A DNA stretch of 64,000 nucleotides from Roseiarcus sp036489975 (GTDB lineage Bacteria > Pseudomonadota > Alphaproteobacteria > Rhizobiales > Beijerinckiaceae), in the NCBI GenBank assembly GCA_036489975.1, contig DASXES010000085.1, forward strand, positions 1 through 64,000, given 5' to 3'. The translations under genes were made by a program, and so were the position numbers. The notes beneath the pieces are model-generated. The model was not told the origin of the DNA, made no database searches, and saw only the letters and a list, made by a program, of their open reading frames with translations. This document shows, one piece after another, positions 25,382 through 32,342 of the stretch (its first letter is position 1; every line of letters starts with the position of its first letter).

Positions 25382-26524
25382 ATGGTTTCGAGGGTGGAAC
25401 GCGGCCCCGTCGCCGACTGGATGCGCACCGCTGATCGGTGGCTGATCGGCTCGTTCATCGCGCTCATGGTGATCGGGCTCGTGATGGCGCTCGCGGCGAG
25501 TCCGGCGGTCGCCGAGCGGCTCAATCTTTCGACTTTCCACTTCGTCAACCGCCAGGCTTTGATGCTGGTCCCGACGGCGGCCTTGATGATCGCCACCTCG
25601 TTTCTCTCGCCCCGCCATGTGCGTCGCGCGGCGCTGGTGACATTCGCGGCCTCGTTCGCGCTCATCATTCTCGCGCTCATCTTCGGCGCCGAGGTGAAAG
25701 GCGCGAGGCGGTGGATCTTCGGCCTCCAGCCGTCGGAGTTCATCAAGCCGGCGTTCGTCGTTCTCGCCGCCTGGGCGTTCACGGAAGGGGGCCGGACGGG
25801 CCCAACCGCGATCTGGGCGAAACTTCTGTCCTTCCTGCTCTTGCCGCTCACCATCGTGCCGCTCATCCTCGAGCCCGACTTCGGCCAGACGATGCTGGTC
25901 GCCGTCGTCTGGACGGCGCTCTTTTTCCTGGCCGGCCTGCACTGGTTCTGGGTGGTCGCGGTCGGCGGAATGGGCATGACCGGCGGGTTCGCCGTGTTCA
26001 AACTGTCGCCGCACGTGCACGAACGAGTGCTGCGCTTTCTCGATCCAGATTCGACAGGCGGTCTCGTCGACACCTTTCAGGTCGACACTGCATTGCAAAG
26101 CATCCTCAACGGCGGCTGGTTCGGACGGGGCCCGGGCGAAGGCGTCTACAAGCGCATCCTGCCCGACGCACATACCGATTTCGTGTTCGCCGTCGCGGGC
26201 GAGGAGTTCGGGATGATCGCCTGCATGGCGCTGATCGCCTTCTTCGGCTTCATCGTTTTGCGCGCCCTCGTTCTCGCCGCGCGCAACCCCGATCCCTTCT
26301 GCCGCCTTGCAGCCGCCGGGCTCACGGTCATGTTCGCGGTTCAGAGCCTGATCAACATGGCGGTCAACCTCCGGGCCATGCCGGCCAAGGGCATGACATT
26401 GCCCTTCATCTCCTATGGCGGCTCGTCGCTGCTGGCGCTCGGCCTTGGCATGGGTTTCCTCATCGCGACGACACGCAAGCGGCCGGCGGCCGATCTCGAT
26501 CACCCTGCGGCGTCGGAGGGATGA
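25382..26524 (+). CDS. ftsW: Septal peptidoglycan glycosyltransferase FtsW
   Basis: A 380-residue SEDS-family membrane protein with about ten helices that polymerises lipid II together with FtsI. The signature LQPSEFIKPAFV, the catalytic-site region GAEVKGARRWI, and FISYGGSSLL are visible. GGGAGATAG lies upstream of the ATG. Overlaps murG by 4 bp (ATGA). Confidence 0.95.
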   Translation: MVSRVERGPVADWMRTADRWLIGSFIALMVIGLVMALAASPAVAERLNLSTFHFVNRQALMLVPTAALMIATSFLSPRHVRRAALVTFAASFALIILALIFGAEVKGARRWIFGLQPSEFIKPAFVVLAAWAFTEGGRTGPTAIWAKLLSFLLLPLTIVPLILEPDFGQTMLVAVVWTALFFLAGLHWFWVVAVGGMGMTGGFAVFKLSPHVHERVLRFLDPDSTGGLVDTFQVDTALQSILNGGWFGRGPGEGVYKRILPDAHTDFVFAVAGEEFGMIACMALIAFFGFIVLRALVLAARNPDPFCRLAAAGLTVMFAVQSLINMAVNLRAMPAKGMTLPFISYGGSSLLALGLGMGFLIATTRKRPAADLDHPAASEG

Positions 26525-27612
26525 ACACGGCGCGTCCGATCCTGCTCGCGGCCGGCGGCACGGGCGGACATCTCTTTCCCGCGTCAGCGCTCGCTGTGGC
26601 CCTGGCGAAGCGCGGCGCGGAAGTGGAGCTTGCGACCGACAGCCGGGCGTTGAAGTTCGACCAGGATTTCCCCGCTCGCGCCATTCACGCCTTTCCCGCC
26701 GCGACAACCACGGAGGCTGGCGCGCTCGCCAAGGCGCGCGCGTCGCTCACTCTGGCCGCAGGCCTCGCGGCCGCGGTCTTCAGGCTCAGACGCATCCAGC
26801 CTCGCGCTGTGGTCGGCTTCGGCGGCTATCCGACAGTGCCGCCGCTTCTCGCCGCCTGGCTTCTCAGAATCCCGACTGTCCTGCACGAGCAAAACGCCGT
26901 GATGGGCCGGGCCAATCGCTTTTTGAGCCCCCGCGTCAGCCTTATCGCCTGCGGCTTTCCGGACCTGAAGGGCGTCGATCAGGCGAAGGCGCGCGTGACC
27001 GGCAACCCAGTCCGGCCGTCGGTCATCGCCGCCGCCGCGCTCCCCTATCCGGAACATGTTGGGCAGCGCCTGAACCTCCTCGTGACCGGCGGCTCGCAGG
27101 GGGCGCGCGTCATGGCCGACATCGTGCCAGCGGCGCTGGCGCTCTTAAGCCCGGACGAGCGGCAATGGATCCGCCTCACCCAGCAGGCCCGCGGCGAGGA
27201 TAGCGCGCGGGTGGCGGCCGCTTGCGCGCGGATGAACTTTCCGGTCGAGATCGCGGAATTCTTCCCCGACTTGCCGGCGCGGATCGCCGCCGCTCATCTC
27301 ATCGTCGCCCGCGCCGGCGCTTCGACCATCTCGGAGCTTGCGGTCATCGGTCGGGCTTCCGTCCTCGTACCGTTTCCGCATGCGCTCGATCAGGATCAGG
27401 CGGCGAACGCGGCGGCGCTGGCTGGCGCGGGCGGCGCGTTCGTCCTCCCACAGCCAGAGTTCACGCCCGAGCGGCTGGCGGCGATCCTGCGGGACGCGCT
27501 CGCGGCGCCGGTGAAGCTTGAGGAGGCTGCGATGGCGGCGAAGTCGGTCGGCGTTCCGGACGCGGCGGAGCGCCTCGCCGACCTCGTGCTCGAGGTCGCT
27601 CGGCCGGCTTAA
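26521..27612 (+). CDS. murG: Lipid II synthase MurG
   Basis: A 363-residue GT28 glycosyltransferase at the inner face of the membrane, adding GlcNAc to lipid I. N-terminal AAGGTGGHLFPA, the central VTGGSQGARVM and the C-terminal RAGASTISELA and PFPHALDQDQAANA motifs are canonical. The start at 26521 overlaps the ftsW stop. It is the last gene of the dcw operon here. The next gene, emrB, is convergent only 9 bp away, with no visible terminator. Confidence 0.96.
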   Translation: MNTARPILLAAGGTGGHLFPASALAVALAKRGAEVELATDSRALKFDQDFPARAIHAFPAATTTEAGALAKARASLTLAAGLAAAVFRLRRIQPRAVVGFGGYPTVPPLLAAWLLRIPTVLHEQNAVMGRANRFLSPRVSLIACGFPDLKGVDQAKARVTGNPVRPSVIAAAALPYPEHVGQRLNLLVTGGSQGARVMADIVPAALALLSPDERQWIRLTQQARGEDSARVAAACARMNFPVEIAEFFPDLPARIAAAHLIVARAGASTISELAVIGRASVLVPFPHALDQDQAANAAALAGAGGAFVLPQPEFTPERLAAILRDALAAPVKLEEAAMAAKSVGVPDAAERLADLVLEVARPA

Positions 27613-27621
27613 GCGCGCGTA

Positions 27622-29190
27622 TCAGTCGATCACGGCGTGCGCGGCCGCCTCGTGCGACGCGGCCGTAGCGATCGCCTTCGGCGAACGGATGAGGGCGAGC
27701 AGCGGGAAGGCGCAAAGCGAGATCAAGGTCATGAACAGGAAATCGTTCGAATAGGCCATCGCCGCCGCCTGCTGGGTGATCATCGCTTCGAGCATCGCCA
27801 TGCTGGGAAGTCCATGTCCCCAGACCATCGAAGCGTTCGGCATTCTCAGGGCGTCGTTGAACGGCGTCGCGTGCTCGACGAGCTGGCTGTGGAACATGGT
27901 CGTCATGCTCGTCAAGCGCGCGATCACGACCGAAATCCCGACCGACGAACCAATGTTGCGGATCAGCGTCCAAAGCGCCGCGCCCTCGGTGCGCAGCGAG
28001 GCCGGCAGCGAGGCGAAGGCGATCGTGTTCAAAGGCACGAAGATGAAGCCGAGGCCGAACCCCTGCGCGATCGAATTGATCGCGATCGTGCTGGCTGGGA
28101 CGTCGAGCGGCCAGCCGACCATCAGCCAGAGCGATCCCGACGCCAGCACGAGGCCTATGAAGATCAGGAGCCGCGCGTCGACCTTGCCGATGAGCCGTCC
28201 GACCAGGAACATTGCGACAAACGTACCGATGCCGCGCGTGCCCAGGAGAAAACCGCTCGACAGAACCGGGTAGCCGAGCAGGATCTGAATGAAGGGTGTG
28301 ATCAGCGCCATGGTCGCGAGCAGGATGATGCCGACCAGGAACATGAATAGGAGGGCGATGGAGAAATTCCAGTCCTTGAAGATGCGCACGCTGATGAACG
28401 GGCGCTTGGACGTCAGGCAGTCGGCGAGGAAGAAATAGAAGCCGACGACCGAGAGGATCGCCTCGACGATGATCTCAGGCGACTCGAACCAGCCGAGCTG
28501 CTCGCCGCGGTCGAGCATCATCTGCAGCGAGCCGATACCGAGCGAGAGAGAGAGGAACCCGAACCACGAGAAGGGCACGTCGCGCCGCGTCGGCGTCTCA
28601 GACATGAACAGCGAAAGCCCGACGGTGGTAAGGATGCCGAACGGCAGATTGACGAAGAAGACCCAGCGCCAGGAATAGGAGTCCGTGAGCCAGCCGCCGA
28701 GCGTCGGCCCCATGATCGGGCCGAGCATGACGCCCATGCCCCAGATCGCCATCGCCGAGCCGCGCTTGGCGGGCGGGAAGATGTCGAGCATCACCGCCTG
28801 GCTCAAGGGAACGAGCGCCGCGCCGAACACACCCTGCAACAGCCGGTAGGCCACCATCTGCTCGATCGTGAGCGCGACGCCGCACAGCATCGAGGCGACG
28901 GTGAAGCCTGCCGTGCAGACGATGAACAGCTTCTTGCGGCCGAAGCGCGTCGCCATCCAGCCGAGCGGGGAGGTCATGATCGCGGCGGCGACGATGTAGG
29001 AGGTCAAGACCCAGTTGATCTGATCCTGCGTCGTCGCGAGCGATCCCTGCATATAGGGCAGGGCGACATTGGCGATCGTCGTGTCGAGCGCCTGCATGAT
29101 GGTCGCCATCATGATGCAGACGGTCAGCAGCCACTTGAGCGTCGGCGAGATCGTCTCGTAGAGCGGCGGAGCGGGCGCTTGGGCGTTCAT
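27622..29190 (-). CDS. emrB: EmrB-type MFS multidrug efflux permease (DHA2, 14-TM)
   Basis: A 522-residue drug:H+ antiporter of the DHA2 family. Motifs LDTTIANVALPYMQGSL, WVLTSYIVAAAIMTSP and GWMATRFGRKK are typical. The pattern of hydrophobic segments fits 14 helices. It forms a tripartite pump with the membrane-fusion protein encoded just upstream and an unlinked outer-membrane channel. The start at 29190 (MNAQAPAPP) lies 17 bp after the emrA stop. An upstream ATG at 29210 opens only an out-of-frame 7-codon ORF, with an almost identical first stretch ATGAACGC. Confidence 0.92.
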   Translation of the reverse strand: MNAQAPAPPLYETISPTLKWLLTVCIMMATIMQALDTTIANVALPYMQGSLATTQDQINWVLTSYIVAAAIMTSPLGWMATRFGRKKLFIVCTAGFTVASMLCGVALTIEQMVAYRLLQGVFGAALVPLSQAVMLDIFPPAKRGSAMAIWGMGVMLGPIMGPTLGGWLTDSYSWRWVFFVNLPFGILTTVGLSLFMSETPTRRDVPFSWFGFLSLSLGIGSLQMMLDRGEQLGWFESPEIIVEAILSVVGFYFFLADCLTSKRPFISVRIFKDWNFSIALLFMFLVGIILLATMALITPFIQILLGYPVLSSGFLLGTRGIGTFVAMFLVGRLIGKVDARLLIFIGLVLASGSLWLMVGWPLDVPASTIAINSIAQGFGLGFIFVPLNTIAFASLPASLRTEGAALWTLIRNIGSSVGISVVIARLTSMTTMFHSQLVEHATPFNDALRMPNASMVWGHGLPSMAMLEAMITQQAAAMAYSNDFLFMTLISLCAFPLLALIRSPKAIATAASHEAAAHAVID

Positions 29191-29206
29191 CGCAGGGCTT
29201 GCGCGT

Positions 29207-30574
29207 TCATCGGATGACGGCGGTGCGCGCCCCCAGGAGGGTGTCGACGTAGCCGACCACCCACTGCTTGAGGCCCTCAAGCGTTCCCGCGAGCGTGCGC
29301 ACGCGCCCTGTGTCGATGGTCACATAGGCGCTCATGCCGGCTCTTAAGCCCGTCGTGTCCTCCTTCGGATCGAAGCAGAACCTAAGCGGCACCCGCTGGA
29401 CGACCTTCACCCAGTTGCCGCTCGCGTTCTGCGGCGGCAGGATGGCGAATTGCGCACCGGTGCCGGGCGCGATCGAACAGATCGTCCCTTTCCATTCGCG
29501 CCCCGGGAACGTGTCGACGCTGACCGTCGCGGGCAGGCCGACATGCACGTAGGTCAGGTCCGATTCCTTCGGGTTGCCGTCGACCCAGAGGCCGGTGTTG
29601 GCGACGATCGCGAACACCGGCTGGCCCGCCGCCGCGACGCGTCCGAGCTCGATCTCGGGCACCTGGGTCGCGACGCCGTCGATCGGTGCGAGCACCCTGG
29701 TGTTGCGCAGATTGCGCTCGGCGTCGTCGACGGCGGCGCTCGCCTGCATTTTGTCGGGGAACTGGTCGATCGTGGTGTCGGGCCCGCCGCCCAGCTTCAC
29801 CTTCACCGTGGCCTGCTGCCATTTCACGAATTCGAGGATCTGCTTGGCCTGGATGAGATTGGCCATCGAGGTATCGCGATCGGCGGCCGTGCCCGAGCGC
29901 GAGATCGCGAGATCGTTCTTGCGGTCGAAGTCGGCCTGGCGCACGCGCACCGCGTCCTCGCCCATTTTGATCTGGTCGATATTGCTGAGATACGAGGATT
30001 TGAGGTTTGAGAATTCGATCTTCGCCGCTTCGAGCTTGCCCTTGGCGAGGGCGAGCGCAATCTCATAAGGCTTGGGATCGATGTCGAACAGCGGATCGCC
30101 GACCTTGACCTTCTGGCCTTCGACGACATGCACGGCGACGATCGCGCCAGTGACCTGCGGGGTGATCAGCGATTTGTCGGCCCCGACATAGGCATTGTCG
30201 GTCGAGACATAGCGCCCGCTGTTGAGCCACCAGGTGAAGCCGAACGCGAGCGCGACGAGGGGGATCACGACAAGCATGACGAACCGGCTGACCCGGCGCT
30301 TGCGCTTGACGACGATGGGGGGCGTCTCCGCGGCTGGCGGCGGCGCGGACGGCGGGGTTTGCGGGCCGGGCGCGGGGGTTCGGGCCGGCGTGAACTGAAT
30401 GGGCTGCGCGGGCTGCTGCCCCGATGGCGCCTGCGGCGCGGGCTCGCGCGCGCTCGCCTGCGGGCCGGCGCCCTTCGGGCCGGTGAATGGCAGGGGCTGG
30501 CCTGGCTGGGCGGCGGGGGGCGTATTCTCCTCCAGCGCGGAATCGCGCGGGGAAGCGGGCTTGGGTTGGGTCAC
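29207..30574 (-). CDS. emrA: EmrA/HlyD-type membrane-fusion protein
   Basis: A 455-residue periplasmic adaptor. It has an unusually long Pro/Ala/Gln-rich cytoplasmic N-terminus (about 90 residues), one membrane anchor (FVMLVVIPLVALAFGFTWWL, about 97-116), the first half of the barrel-sandwich domain (GADKSLITPQVTGAIVAVHV), a coiled-coil hairpin, and the C-terminal beta-barrel (TVSVDTFPGREWKG). The start is GTG at 30574, overlapping the marR stop (GTGA), which argues for coupled translation with its regulator. Confidence 0.9.
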   Translation of the reverse strand: MTQPKPASPRDSALEENTPPAAQPGQPLPFTGPKGAGPQASAREPAPQAPSGQQPAQPIQFTPARTPAPGPQTPPSAPPPAAETPPIVVKRKRRVSRFVMLVVIPLVALAFGFTWWLNSGRYVSTDNAYVGADKSLITPQVTGAIVAVHVVEGQKVKVGDPLFDIDPKPYEIALALAKGKLEAAKIEFSNLKSSYLSNIDQIKMGEDAVRVRQADFDRKNDLAISRSGTAADRDTSMANLIQAKQILEFVKWQQATVKVKLGGGPDTTIDQFPDKMQASAAVDDAERNLRNTRVLAPIDGVATQVPEIELGRVAAAGQPVFAIVANTGLWVDGNPKESDLTYVHVGLPATVSVDTFPGREWKGTICSIAPGTGAQFAILPPQNASGNWVKVVQRVPLRFCFDPKEDTTGLRAGMSAYVTIDTGRVRTLAGTLEGLKQWVVGYVDTLLGARTAVIR

Positions 30575-31047
30575 TTGGATTCGGCTCCAGCAATCAATTC
30601 GTTCTTGAGATTGGCTTTCATGGTCATGAGGCCGTCGTGCATGGCTTGGATTGTCGATTCGTCGACGCCGGCAATCGCGCGGCCCATCACGTCCTCCGCG
30701 AGCGCCCCAAGGTCCTTCAGCGCCGGCGCCGCCCGTTCGGTGAGATAAAGACGGTTGGCGCGCCGGTCGGTTGCGTCGTCGCGTCGCTCGACGAGGCCGG
30801 CGGCGGTCAGCTTGTCGATCAGCCGGCCGAGGGTGATCGGCGCGAGGTCGAGGGCGTCCGCCAGTTCGTTCTGCTTGACGCCCTCGCAGCGCTGGAGGCG
30901 CGACAGCACCGCCCATTGCGCGCGGGTGGTGCCGAGCTCGCGCGCCCGCTGGTCGGAATAGGTCCTCAAGAGGCGCGCCACGTCATGGAGCGCAAAGCCG
31001 AGCTCCCGGGAACGGGAGATCAGGGGTTTCTGGGCAAGCGATAACAT
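30571..31047 (-). CDS. MarR family regulator of the emrAB operon
   Basis: A 158-residue winged-helix repressor. The core ELADALDLAPITLGRLIDKLTAAGLVERRDDATDRRANRLYLTE shows recognition helix and wing. The first ATG that fits the promoter is at 31047 (MLSLAQKPL); another is at 31053. A promoter and a 14-bp palindrome overlap this start, so the mRNA may be nearly leaderless and the gene autorepressed. Family members release DNA when they bind the drug that the pump exports. Co-directional and overlapping with emrA. Confidence 0.9.
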   Translation of the reverse strand: MLSLAQKPLISRSRELGFALHDVARLLRTYSDQRARELGTTRAQWAVLSRLQRCEGVKQNELADALDLAPITLGRLIDKLTAAGLVERRDDATDRRANRLYLTERAAPALKDLGALAEDVMGRAIAGVDESTIQAMHDGLMTMKANLKNELIAGAESK

Positions 31048-31083
31048 AAGCATGCTTATAATATAGTGAGTACGCTTATTCAA
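31046..31083 (-). promoter_or_regulatory. Promoter and MarR operator of the marR-emrA-emrB operon
   Basis: On the minus strand TTGAAT (31078-31083), a 17-bp spacer and TATAAG (31055-31060) make a good sigma-70 promoter. The perfect 14-bp palindrome ATAAGCATGCTTAT (31046-31059) overlaps the -10, and a second ATAAGC half-site (31074-31079) touches the -35. Binding would block RNA polymerase. The predicted transcription start is within a few bases of the ATG at 31047. Confidence 0.65.
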
Positions 31084-31388
31084 GGGTGCGGTGCAAAAAA
31101 AGACCCGCCACAAGGCCCTATTTGACAATATGACTTGATCCACGCTCGATCCGCGCAACGGCGGGGGCGCGCATTCGCGCTTCGGCCATGAAGGCGATGA
31201 TCGGTTCCGATCATCCGAGTCTTGATATTAGACAGAATTTGTCGTCGCCAGCGCATTGAGTGTCGATAGCGAGTTGGAGTTGACAAAAACAGAAAGTCAG
31301 AGTATTATTCTGATTGATAGAATCAATTCGAGCTTGGCCGCCGCCGCGCACCCGGAAGGAGAAACCTTGCCTAAAAGGCCGCAGAGCC

Positions 31389-31548
31389 ACAACCCATCGC
31401 GCGAGTTCGAGGCCGGGAAATTATTTTTGTTTTTTTCCCCTGTAACCCTTTGAAAGGTCCCGATTCCACCAAACAAATCCAAGCATAAAAAGCATTTTTG
31501 CTTGGATTTTGCTTGGTTTTGCTTGCAGCGAACTCGCGCGGCGGTTGT
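31389..31548. repeat. AT-rich dispersed element, copy 1, with terminal inverted repeats
   Basis: About 160 bp, much more AT-rich than its surroundings, bounded by inverted repeats of about 20 bp: ACAACC...CGCGCGAGTTCG at 31389-31409 and its complement at 31529-31548. Inside are T-rich tracts, GTAACCCTTTGAAA, an ATCCAAGCA/TGCTTGGAT inverted repeat and repeated GCTTGG units. A second copy in opposite orientation lies at 56691-56839 with a 26-bp identical core. No ORF or transposase inside, so it is MITE-like. The rest of the 31.1-31.8 kb gap shows no gene. Confidence 0.65.
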
Positions 31549-31675
31549 AAAAGCCGATGAGGCAGGCATGAAGCCATGAGATCATGCGCCCGCCTCGCCC
31601 AGCGCGAGGACCCGGTCGATAACGAGCCTGCGCGCTCGATCCGCCCGTTGAGGACCTTTTGAGAAAGTGACAGGT

Positions 31676-31716
31676 TTTGGCGCCTAACCGGTTGAAAAGC
31701 CTTGACTGGCGCCAAA
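31676..31716. repeat. 9-bp perfect inverted repeat in the intergenic region
   Basis: TTTGGCGCC (31676-31684) and GGCGCCAAA (31708-31716) are perfect complements separated by 23 bp. It lies downstream of the hydroxyisourate hydrolase gene and could end its transcript, or be an operator. No U-tract follows. Confidence 0.3.
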
Positions 31717-31773
31717 GCCGTCGACGCTCGTGCTAGCGAGGGGCGGCGCCGCTGATTTCGAGCCCGCGCCCCG

Positions 31774-32130
31774 TCAACTTCCCCGATAGGTCGAAAAGCT
31801 CCATGGCGAGACGAGAAGGGGCACATGATAGTGCGCCCGAGGGTCGGCGACGCCGAAGCGGATCGGGATCACGTCGAGGAACGGCGGGTCGGCGAGTTGC
31901 GCGCCCCGGCTGCGGAAATAGTCGCCCACGTGGAAGATAAGCTCGAACCGGCCCGCGCGCGCCTGATCGGCGCTTATCAGCGGCTTGTCAGTGCGGCCAT
32001 CCGCGTTGGTCGTAACATCGGCGACAAGCGTGCGTCCGGATCCGCCGCCCAGGTCATAAAGCTCGATGTGGACGCCCTGAGCCGGCCGGCCGATTCCCAC
32101 GTCCAGGATATGGGTCGTCACACCGGCCAC
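31774..32130 (-). CDS. uraH: 5-hydroxyisourate hydrolase (transthyretin-like)
   Basis: A 118-residue HIUase, converting 5-hydroxyisourate to OHCU in urate breakdown. The N-terminal VTTHILDVGIGRPAQGV, the central Arg region and the invariant C-terminal YRGS are all present, and the length is exactly typical. The start is GTG at 32130 with GAGGGG upstream. No other purine-catabolism gene is in the window, so it is separated from its pathway. A signal peptide is not seen, so it is cytoplasmic. Confidence 0.92.
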   Translation of the reverse strand: MAGVTTHILDVGIGRPAQGVHIELYDLGGGSGRTLVADVTTNADGRTDKPLISADQARAGRFELIFHVGDYFRSRGAQLADPPFLDVIPIRFGVADPRAHYHVPLLVSPWSFSTYRGS

Positions 32131-32342
32131 TCGCGCCCCTCACGCCACGTCCCAAGCCCGCCAGTCGGACCCGGAGGTCCTTCTAGCCGGTCGTTGACCG
32201 CTGGCCAACAGAGCCGCCGGCCCCATGCGCGAGCGACATGGCAGTGGCCCTCATGGTCGCGATTGCCAAGCGGGTTGACGCATGACAAGACTGCGGGAAA
32301 CTCGGTACGACTTTCGTATGGGTGAAAGGGAGGTCGGCTCCG

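Noticed and set aside
25271..26707. 478-codon minus-strand ORF over ftsW
   Set aside because: Antisense shadow; charged low-complexity translation only.
27613..27621. Terminator between the convergent murG and emrB genes
   Set aside because: Only 9 bp lie between the stop codons and no hairpin with a U-tract is visible.
31297..31569. 90-codon minus-strand ORF in the AT-rich element
   Set aside because: Falls inside a repeat with terminal inverted repeats; no ribosome binding site, and its peptide is explained by the DNA repeat.
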